64,000 nt of DNA from the NCBI RefSeq assembly GCF_002575655.3, contig NC_053040.3, positions 456,802,780 through 456,866,779 of the forward strand, written 5' to 3'. Shown in pieces: positions 55,268 through 64,000 of this stretch. A model generated the notes under the pieces. The model saw only the letters and a program-made list of their open reading frames with translations, was not told the origin of the DNA and ran no database searches. The position numbers and the translations under genes are program-made. The DNA comes from Aegilops tauschii subsp. strangulata. Its lineage: Eukaryota > Streptophyta > Magnoliopsida > Poales > Poaceae. Numbering within the stretch: the stretch's first letter is position 1; every line of letters starts with the position of its first letter.

Positions 55268-57585
55268 TTAAGTAGAGGATGGAGGTGGGCAAGATGGCTC
55301 AGCCCCAGATGGCTTGCAAACAGACTTGCTACTACTTGCTTTCGATTTGGATGAATTTGTACTACCAAACTCTTCAATTAGTTTTGAAAAAGAATGAAAT
55401 AAACATGTAATAAACATAGGAAGTTAGAAATATAGAAAATTACATAGAAAACAATCACAATATGTTACCCTTTTCCAATCTTAACAATTCCTCCTCATCT
55501 TCTTCAATGTTGATAGTAATAGAACCCCTTAGCCAGTCTTGGGCACAAAGAAGAGCTTGGACCATGAATGGTGTAAGGGAGGTTCTAAATTCATTTAGGA
55601 TGCGACCACTTGTGCTAAATGCTGACTCACACGCAACCGTTGATACCGGAACAGCCAACACATCACGGGCCATTCTTGCCAATATTGGGAATCTAGCAGC
55701 ATTGTTCTTCCACCATTTTAGAATGTCAAAATCATCCCTATTTACTTCATTCTCTTCATGTAGGTATTTCTCGTATTCAGATTTGCTCATGCTAGCTTCA
55801 CCATCACCAACTCTCAACTTTTTATTTATCCGAGACACCAATTTCCTTCCTTCCCTTTTTTGAGTTAGTTCAGATTGTGGAGCTCGCACATGCTTGCTTG
55901 CATCACTTGGTGCATACTTAGCTTTGTACTCTTCAAACAAAGCATGCATAAATGTTTTCACCGCCTCCCATGCTTTTCCTCCATTTAACTCACCATACAT
56001 TTCTTCAATTGCTAGTTTTGTGAAGTTTGAAAGCTTGAATCTTGGATCAAGAACAGTTGCAGCAAATACAAACATGTTCACATTCTCCTCTTCCTTTTTC
56101 TTTCCTTTCCCCTTCCCCCTTTCATTCTCCACCTCCTCATTCCAACGTCCCCAATACTTATCATACTTATCTTGCATTTTTCTTGGCCATTGTTTTGCGC
56201 AAAATATCATCACTATCAGCCCACTCTTCCAACACAACATTAATTTCAGCAATATCCATAACAAATTGATTCACTGTCACATGGAGTGTGGCAAAAACAC
56301 TAAGAGTAAGGTGATAAAACTGTCCAAGAAATTCAGCCATTTTCGTAGCATTCTCCCAATCACTATCAACAGGAATACCAAGAGCTTTCTCACTAGTTAA
56401 ATCTAATGTATAGAGTGGATCTTCTTCCTCATACCTCGCAAACACTTCCTCAAAGTTGATTGTGGTTGCTAACATTAGGTATGTGGAATTCCATCTAGTG
56501 CATACATCCAAACTCAAGAATGCCTCGCCATCCACCTTTTCTAACTGAGCAAGTTCTTTAAATCTTGTAATTCTAGATGGCCCATTTCTTATATATCTAA
56601 CCGCAGCTCGCACACGCTTAACTGATTCATCCAACTCTTTTAGACCATCAGTAACAATCAGATTTATAATATGGGCAGCACATCTCATATGCATATATTT
56701 ACCTTCAGCTATGCTATTTCCAGTTTTGATCATTTTCTTCCGTATGTAACCTACACCACCATCATTCGCGCTAGCATTATCAACAGTTATTGTCATAACT
56801 TTGTTTATTCCCCACTCCATCAAGCATTGCTCTAAGGCTTTTCCAATATCATCTCCCTTATGACCTTTTACTAGGAAAAATCTAATGATTTTCTTGTGCA
56901 AATTCCATTCAGGATCAATAAAATGTGCTGTGACTGCCATATAACAATCTTGTGTTTCAGAAGTCCAACCATCAGTGGTGAGACACACTCTTTGACATGA
57001 TTGTTTGAAAAAAAGTTTCAGCTTCGCTCTCTCTTCAAAATAAACCTTCACAACATCCCTAGTGCATGTTCTTCTAGAAGGCATATTGAAACGTGGACAT
57101 GCAATTGACATCACTTCTCTAAAACCAGTTTTTTCAGTAAATGCGAATGGAAGCTCATCTACTATAATCATCTTAGCAATAGCTTTCCTTAGTGCTTCGG
57201 GATCAAATTTATGCACTGAAGGACTTTCCCCTTGGATAACTTGCAAAGTACCTTGATTCTTATTCTTATCATTATGAGGATTATACTTGCAAGTATTAAA
57301 ATGACTGATTAAGGCAGAGGTACCGTTAATCTCTGGAACGGCCTTGATATCACGATTGCAATGCTTGCACCTTCCAAACTTGAGAAGACCACCAACTAGT
57401 ACCTCAGAAAAGTGATCCCACATCCGTGATCTTTTCTGCATCTGCCTTCTTGTAGGTCGTTCCTCCATCTCCTTCTTTTCCTTTTCATACTCATCAATCT
57501 TTCTTTGTTCTTCCTCATAAACTCGCATCTCCTCTTCAGTCATGTCATCATCACCAACGATACGCAGTCCACCAGGTTCAACCAT
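55268..57585 (-). pseudogene. hAT transposase (BED finger, RICESLEEPER-like), one frameshift
   Basis: Minus strand. ATG at 57585 follows an acceptor-like TTTTTTAG, so a 5' non-coding exon is likely. Residues 1-50 are acidic and coiled. A BED zinc finger follows (C73, C76, H95, C99), then the catalytic core with D205 in TTDGW and D269 in VDNASAND. Then come the DPRFKL region and the C-terminal dimerisation domain with the active-site E in ACESAFSTSGR. One extra A in the run at 56177-56181 shifts the frame after about 470 codons; the downstream frame then stays open to 55470. A GT-AG intron (55468-55372, phase 1) leads to a last exon ending at 55268. Apart from that base it is complete, about 760 residues. 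Either the copy is just inactivated or the base is a sequencing slip. It would excise and reinsert this element and its relatives. Confidence 0.88.
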
Positions 57586-57774
57586 CTAAAAAATAGTAAC
57601 ATAATTAGAATTCATGTGATCATTCTTCTATACCAATTACTTCGGAGAAGAATTTAAAAACATATTAAAAATACAAGTTACCAACGATGCAACTACTAAA
57701 ATCAGTACATACAGTGTGAGTGCACTAAGTAGATGGCTGAGATGAGCTTTCCCTACAATATATATAACCATATG

Positions 57775-57835
57775 TAAATTTCCAGCAGTAGTAAATCTCC
57801 AGCAGTAGTAAATTTCCAGCAATGTAAATTTCCCA
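57775..57835. repeat. Short tandem repeat in hAT 5' region
   Basis: Three degenerate copies of GTAAATYTCCAGCA(GTA). Confidence 0.6.
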
Positions 57836-58746
57836 GCTGAGTTGGTGTCATGTCCAGATGTTACTAAACCAGAGAGATAGAGAACATTCATACAGTACAT
57901 ACAAACTACAAAGACATAGGCCTGGGCGTACATTCATACAGATTACAAAATATTGCAGTATTGGCCAAATTGCACTTTTTTCTCTACATAAAAAAAAAAC
58001 CAGAGATCTCTTCTTTTTTCTCTGCATCCACATCCACGTTTACCATCTACTCACAAAGAACAAAATAAAATAGGAGACAAAGGATGGGAGATTGGGCTTA
58101 TTACGTTGACTGAATGCTCAGTTTCTGCTGTGGAAGACGTGATGACGAACTGGAGAATACGCTGCCGAGAATCCGAGATGCTGTCAAGTGCCGACGGCGA
58201 CGGATGCGCGGCGCGACGGCGGGTCCTTGTCTGAGTTGTCTGACCTCTCCTTCCTTCCTGCAGATGCGGCGGCGGAGGCTGGGTAGGGCAGGCCGGCAGG
58301 GGGCGCCGAGTGGCGGAGAAGATGCGGTGGCCGCTGGCGCCGGCGGTGGCGTCCCAGCCGCTCAGATGAGAAGCGGCGGCGGCGGCTGGGTAGGGCAGGG
58401 GGCGCCGGGCGGGGCGGCGTGGGGGAGGGGAGGGGTCAAGGGCGAGGGTGCCTAGGTTTATGCTGGTGCGTGCCTCGACTGGAAGTGGGAGGGTGGGTGG
58501 GTCGTGGTCGTGGAAGTGGGAGGTTGCGGCCTGCGGGGGGTGGGCTGTACTGGGCCGGGGGCGGGGCCGCGGGGGTTGGGCTGTATTTCGGTTAACCGAG
58601 AAATACACCGAACCGACCGAATTTGGTTCGGTTAGTAGCCTAGCTAACCGAATTTTTCTGTTTATACTAAAAAAACCGAAATTTCGGTTTATTCGGCTTC
58701 GGTTTCGGTTCAGTTTTCGGTTGGTCGGTTTTTATGCCCAGCCCTA

Positions 58747-58754
58747 GTAGTTTT
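58747..58754. other. 8-bp target-site duplication GTAGTTTT, right
   Basis: Identical to 54211-54218. Confidence 0.93.
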
Positions 58755-59397
58755 AATGGGAATGATTATCGATGTGTTATATTTCTTTCTCTTTGCACGT
58801 TTGCGTCTCAAAAAATCATCTCCCACTTTACATCTTAATGCCACGCTCTATAGAGAATAATTACTATCCATTATATAGTTTGAATTTTATCCTATTGTTT
58901 CACTCTATATAGGGTAATTGCTAATCATGGAATGGCCTCTTCTAGAAAATGTTCTTTTTGCAGTGGATCTTCTAAAGGACTTTACTAAGTGTTCATACTT
59001 CATACACATATACCCCCTCCGTAAAAAAATATAAGACGGTTTAGATCACTAAATCATATTAACTACAATTACATGTGCCTATACTTTGTACTATTGGCCT
59101 TCTAAGTATGCCATGCCACACAAACATGGAGAATATTTTTTTAGAAGTTCTCTAGAGCTCAGCATAATGGCTCTCGTAGCGTCAGGCAACAAAACAAGCT
59201 TTTGAACCCTGATGCATTGTTCAATCCATCCTGAAACCGTGTATTGTTTCTCCGTGATTCAAGTGCAAGCAGCAATGATGGCCGCACCTAGACAGTATAA
59301 ACTTTTATCTTATATTGTATTACATTTAATTTGGTATCGATCAATATGTGGTTTTTCTCTAATGTGCCCACAATTTACATGCTTTTCTGATAGTAGT
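58755..59397. other. Intergenic with partial Stowaway (Athos-like)
   Basis: At 59013-59055, CCCCTCCGTAAAAAAATATA followed by AGACGGTTTAGATCACTAAA matches one half of an Athos-type Stowaway. The other half is absent. No gene is seen in the rest. Confidence 0.5.
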
Positions 59398-61138
59398 TGT
59401 TGGGGAATGTAGTAATTTCAAAAAAATTCCTACGCACACGCAAGATCATGGTGATGCATAGCAACGAGAGGGGAGAGTGTTGTCCACGTACCCTCGTAGA
59501 CCGAAAGCGGAAGCGTTAGCACAACGCGGTTGATGTAGTCATACGTCTTCACGATCCGACCAATCAAGTACCGAACGCACGGCACCTCCGAGTTCAGCAC
59601 ACGTTCAGCCCGATGACGTCCCTCGAACTCCGATCCAGCCGAGTGTTGAGGGAGAGTTTCGTCAGCACGACGGCGTGGTGACGATGATGATGTTCTACCG
59701 ACGCAGGGCTTCGCCTAAGCACCGCTACAGTATTATCGAGGTGGACTATGGTGGAGGGGGGCACCGCACACGGTTAAAAGATCAAACGATCAATTGTTGT
59801 GTCTCTAGGGTGCCCCCCTGCCCCCATATATAAAGGAGCAAGGGGGGAGGTGCGGCCGTCCAGGAGGGGGCGCGTCAGGAGGAGTCCTACTCCCACCGGG
59901 AGTAGGACTCCCTCCCTTTTCCTTGTTGGATTAGGAGTGGAAGGGGAAAGAGGTGGAGGAGAAGAAGGAAAGGGGGGCGCCGCCGCCCTCTCCTTGTCCT
60001 ATTCGGACTAGGGGGAGGGGGGCGCAGCCCTTGCCCTGGCCGCCTCTCCTCTTCTCCACTAAGGCCCACTATGACCCATTAACCCCCGGGGGGTTCCGGT
60101 AACCCCTCCGGTACTCCAGTAAAATTCCGATTTCACCCGGAACACTTCCGATATCCAAATATAGGCTTCCAATATATCAATCTTCATGTCTCGACCATTT
60201 CGAGACTCCTCGTCATGTCCGTGATCACATCCGGGACTCCCAACAACCTTCGGTACATCAAAACATATAAACTCATAATATAACTGTCATCGAAACGTTA
60301 AGCGTGCGGACCCTACGGGTTCGAGAACTATGTAGACATGACCGAGACACGTCTCCGGTCAATAACCAATAGCGGAACCTGGATGCTCATATTGGCTCCC
60401 ACATATTCTACGATGATCTTTATCGGTCAGACCGCATAACAACATACGTTGTTCCCTTTGTCATCGGTATGTTACTTGCCCGAGATTCGATCGTCGGTAT
60501 CTCAATACCTAGTTCAATCTCGTTACTGGCAAGTCTCTTTACTCGTTCTGTAATACATCATCCCGCAACTAACTCATTAGTATCAATGCTTGCAAGGCTT
60601 ATAGTGATGCGCATTACAGAGTGGGCCCAGAGATACCTCTCCGACAATCGGAGTGACAAATCCTAATCTCGAAATACGCCAACCCAACAAGTACCTTCGG
60701 AGACACCTGTAGAGCACCTTTATAATCACCCAGTTACGTTGTGACGTTTGGTAGCACACAAAGCGTTTCTCCGGTAAACGGGAGTTGCATAATCTCATAG
60801 TCATAGGAACATGTATAAGTCATGAAGAAAGCAATACCAAAATACTAAACGATCGAGTGCTAAGCTAACGGAATGGGTCAAGTCAATCACATCATTCTCC
60901 TAATGATGTGATCCCGTTAATCAAATGACAACTCTTTGTCTATGGCTAGGAAACATAACCATCTTTGATCAACGAGCTAGTCAAGTAGAGACATACTAGT
61001 GACACTCTGTTTGTCTATGTATTCACACATGTATCATGTTTCCGGCTAATACAATTCTAGCATGAATAATAAACATTTATCACGATATAAGGAAATAAAT
61101 AATAACTTTATTATTGCCTCTAGGGCATATTTCCTTCA
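59398..61138 (-). repeat. Copia 3' LTR of the right-hand element
   Basis: TGAAGGAAATATGCCC...CCCCAACA on the minus strand, 1,741 bp. The candidate left target duplicate is GTAGT (59393-59397). Confidence 0.9.
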
Positions 61139-61930
61139 GTCTCCCAACTGCACTAGAGTCAATAATCTAGTTCACATCGCCATGTGATTTAACACCAATA
61201 GTTCACATCGTTATGTGACCAACACCCAAAGGGTTTACTAGAGTCAATAATCTAGTTCACATCGCTATGTGATTAAGACCCGAAGAGTACTATGGTGTGA
61301 TCATGTTTTGCTTGTGAGAGAAGTTTAGGCAACGGGTCTGCCACATTCAGATCCGCATGTATTTTGCAAATTTCTATGTCAACAGTGCTCTGCACGGAGC
61401 TACTCTAGCTAATTGCTCCGATTTTCAATATGTATAGTTACCTCATCAAGTTCTACTTTCCTCCCACTCACTTCTTTCGAGAGAAACTCCTTCTCTAGAA
61501 AGGATCCATTCTTAGCAACGAATAACTTGTCTTCGGATCTGTGATAGAAGGTGTACCCAACTATCTCCTTTGGGTATCCTATGAAGACACATTTCTCCGA
61601 TTTGGGTTTTGAGCTTATCAGGATGAAACTTTTTTCTTATAAGCATCACAACCCCAAATTTTAAGAAACGACAACTTTGGTTTCTTGCCAAACCACAGTT
61701 CATACGGTGTCGTCTCAACGGATTTAGATGGTGCCCCTTTTAACGTGAATGCAGCTATCTCTAATGCATAACCCCAAAACTATAGTGGTATATCGGTAAG
61801 AAACATCATAGATTGCACTATATCCAATAAAGTACGGTCATGACGTTCAGACACACCATTATGCTGTGGTGTTCCAGGTGGCACGAATTTGTGAAACTAT
61901 TCCACATTGTTTTAATTGAAGACCAAACTC

Positions 61931-62419
61931 TTAACTCAAATATTTGTCTCCGCGATCAGATCGTAGAAACCTTATTTTCTTGTCACGATGATTTTCCACT
62001 TCACTCTGAAATTCTTTGAACTTTTCAAATGTTTCAGACTTATGTTTCATCAAGTAGATATACCCATATCTGCTCAAATCATCTGTGAAGGTCAGAAAAT
62101 AACGATACCCGCCGCGAGCCTCAACACTCATCGGACCACATACATCAGTATGTATTATTTCCAATAAGTCAGTTGCTCGCTCCATTGTTCCGGAGAACGG
62201 AGTCTTAGTCATTTTGCCCATAAGGCATGGTTCGCAAGCATCAGGTGATTCATAATCAAGTGATTCCAAAAGCCCATTAGCATGGAGTTTCTTCATGCGC
62301 TTTACACCAATATGACCTAAACGGCAGTGCCACAAATAAGTCGCACTATCATTATAAACTTTGCATCTTTTGGCTTCAATATTATGAATATGTGTATCAC
62401 TACGATCGAGATCCAACAA
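61931..62419 (-). pseudogene. Copia integrase (zinc-binding and core), catalytic Glu lost
   Basis: 162 codons. The N-terminal HHCC region is visible (HCRLGHIG, then CEPCLMGK). The core follows, with D in HTDVCGPM and a FTDDLSRYGYIYLM strand. The third catalytic position, normally GGEY in copia integrases, reads GDKY, so the glutamate of the DDE triad is replaced by lysine. The C-terminal domain continues in broken frames to about 61445. An integrase of this sequence should not catalyse strand transfer. Confidence 0.85.
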
Positions 62420-62576
62420 ACCATTTTATTGGGTGTATGACCATAGAAGGTTTTATTCATGTAAACAGAACAACAATTATTATCTAATTTAAATGAATAA
62501 CCGTATTGCAACAAACATGATCAAATCATATTCATGCTCAACGCAAACACCAAATAACACTTATTTAGTTTCAACA

Positions 62577-62825
62577 CTAATCCCGAAAGTATAGGGAGTG
62601 TGCGATGATGATCATATCAATCTTGGAACTACTTCCAACACACATCGTCACCTCGCCCTTTACTAGTTTCTGTTTATTCTGCAACTCCCGTTTCGAGTTA
62701 CTACTCTTAGCAACTGAACCAGTATCAAATGCTGAGGGGTTGCTATAAACACTAGTAAAGTACACATCAATAACATGTATATCAAATATACCTATGTTTA
62801 CTTTGACATCCTTCTTATCCGCCAA
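62577..62825 (-). pseudogene. Copia protease fragment
   Basis: Contains the aspartic protease motif FDTGSVAK with an intact DTG (62726-62718). It follows gag after a stop codon (62826-62828) that separates it from the zinc knuckle, and it loses frame before integrase. The polyprotein is therefore not continuous. Confidence 0.75.
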
Positions 62826-63590
62826 TTACTTGGGGTAGTTCCGCTTCCAGTGACCAGTCCCTTTGCAGTAGAAGCACTTAGTCTCAGGCTTAGGTCCAAA
62901 CTTGGGTTTCTTCACTTGAGCAGCAACTTGCTTGCCGTTCTTCTTGAAGTTCCCCTTCTTCCCTTTGCCCCCTTTCTTAAAACTAGTGGTCTTGTCAACC
63001 ATCAACATTTGATGTTTTTCTTGATTTCTACCTTCATCGATTTCAGCATCACGAAGAGCTTGGGAATCGTTTCCGTTATCAATATTATAGTTCATCACGA
63101 AGTTCTACTAACTTGGTGATGGTGACTGGAGAATTCTGTCGATCACTATCTTATCTGGAAGATTAACTCCCACTTGAATCAAGCGATTGTAGTACCCAGA
63201 CAATCTGAGCACATGCTCATTGCTTGAGCTATTCTCCTCCATCTTTTAGCTATAGAACTTGTTGGAGACTTCATATCTCTCAATTTGGGTATTTGCTTGA
63301 AATATTAACTTCAACTCCTGGAACATCTCATATGGTCCATGACGTTCAAAACGTCTTTGAAATCCCGATTCTTAGCCGTTAAGCATGGTGCACTAAACTA
63401 TCAAGTAGTCATCATATTGAGCTAGCCAAACGTTCATAACGTCTGCATTTGCTCCTGCAATAGGTCTGTCACCTAGCGGTGCATCAAGGATATAATTCTT
63501 CTGTGCAGCAATGAGAATAATCCTCAGATCACGGATCCAATCCGCATCATTGCTACTAATATCTTTCAACTCAGTTTTCTCTAGGAACAT
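62826..63590 (-). pseudogene. Copia gag remnants with altered zinc knuckle
   Basis: The N-terminal piece (63590-63393) and the C-terminal piece (63098-62826) are in different frames. The C-terminal piece is lysine-rich and ends in a CX2CX4HX4Y knuckle: the last cysteine of the CCHC motif is tyrosine (codon at 62837-62835). Gag of this kind would package RNA poorly, if at all. Confidence 0.78.
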
Positions 63591-64000
63591 ATCAAAATAA
63601 AACAGGGGAGCTAAACGCGAGCTATTGATCTACAACATAGATATACTAATACTACCATGACTAAGTTCATGATAAATTTAAGTTCAATTAATCATATTAC
63701 TTAAGAACTCCCACTTAGATAGACATCCCTCTAATCCTCTAAGTGATCACGTGATCCAAATCAACTAAACCATAACCGATCATCACGTGAAATGGAGTAG
63801 CTTTCAATGGTGAACATCACTATGTTGATCATATCTACTATATGATTCACGCTCGACCTTTCGGTCTCAGTGTTCCGAGGCCATATCTGCATATGCTAGG
63901 CTCGTCAAGTTTAACCTAAGTATTACGCGTGTGCAAAACTGGCTTGCACCCGTTGTAGATGAACGTAGAGCTTATCACATCCGATCATCACGTGGTGTCT

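Larger units (their letters stand above)
54219..58746 (-). mobile_element. hAT transposon, 4.5 kb, with transposase gene
   Basis: Terminal inverted repeats TAGGCCTGGGC (54219-54229) and, inverted, TAGGGCTGGGC (58736-58746; 10 of 11 match), flanked by a perfect 8-bp duplication GTAGTTTT. The subterminal 200 bp at each end are crowded with CGGTT/AACCG motifs (54246-54370 and 58585-58735), probable transposase-binding sites. It encodes one transposase on the minus strand. A GC-rich block (58140-58600) at the right end is the likely promoter and 5' leader. Confidence 0.94.
59398..64000 (-). mobile_element. Copia retrotransposon (Angela/WIS lineage), 5' side beyond window
   Basis: The 3' LTR (59398-61138, minus-strand start TGAAGGAAATATGCCC) is followed by the internal domain in reverse order. 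Present are 5' leader (63700-64000), gag (63590-62826), protease (62825-62577), integrase (62419-61931 plus a decayed C-terminal part at 61718-61445) and then, directly, the polypurine side. Reverse transcriptase and RNase H are missing. Its sequence is clearly distinct from the 45227 element. The other LTR and the target duplicate lie outside the window. Confidence 0.92.

Noticed and set aside
58051..58608. 185-codon minus-strand frame at the hAT right end
   Set aside because: Proline/arginine-rich, overlaps the element's subterminal repeats and probable promoter and leader; not joined in frame to the transposase start at 57585.

Overview
This window is a plant nuclear sequence, almost certainly from a wheat-group grass (Triticum/Aegilops). 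The LTRs that begin or end with the Angela/WIS/BARE-1 terminal sequences, several Stowaway MITEs, a long-LTR non-coding gypsy-like family primed by initiator-Met tRNA, a Mutator element and a hAT element are what a wheat intergenic region looks like. There are no bacterial features. Nearly all of the window is transposable elements (TEs), nested or side by side. Only a few fragments of ordinary plant genes remain.

Layout. (1) 1-18649: two tandem copies (A and B) of one non-autonomous, large-retrotransposon-derivative (LARD) type element, both on the minus strand. The LTR is about 3.9 kb and the internal domain about 4.2 kb, with no gag-pol. B starts exactly inside A's right LTR, and B's own right LTR is cut off against half a Stowaway MITE. 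(2) 18650-21427: a mosaic with a decayed LINE-tail-like stretch, an unexplained repeat shared with 44.1 kb, a small GC-rich tandem repeat, an OVATE-domain gene fragment on the minus strand and a possible CACTA end. (3) 21428-30239: a complete 8.8-kb Mutator-like element (MULE) with 66-bp terminal inverted repeats (TIRs) and a perfect 9-bp target duplication. It carries a MURA-type transposase (plus), a central promoter-bearing gene of unknown function (plus), and a convergent gene for a GRF zinc-finger protein with a C-terminal membrane segment (minus). (4) 30249-34070: remnants, a Helitron-type 3' terminus and a fold-back MITE. (5) 34071-35785: a solo copia LTR. (6) 35786-45226: Stowaway MITEs, a SINA-like E3 ligase pseudogene split by a MITE, a 5'-truncated LINE with target duplications, and the second copy of the unexplained repeat. 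(7) 45227-53856: a full-length, young Angela/WIS copia element with a wrecked coding region. (8) 54219-58746: a hAT element whose transposase gene has a single 1-bp frameshift. (9) 59398-64000: one LTR and part of the body of another copia element, deleted for reverse transcriptase.

How the parts relate. The Mutator element is the most complete multi-gene unit. The transposase and the GRF/membrane gene are each transcribed inward from opposite ends, the same geometry as mudrA/mudrB of maize MuDR, but the second gene is not recognisably mudrB. Its right end also carries a copy of the sequence that lies just outside the element, a sign of abortive gap repair. The LARDs and both copia elements are defective in cis and must have been moved by proteins made elsewhere. 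All identifications come from reading the sequence; no database search was possible.
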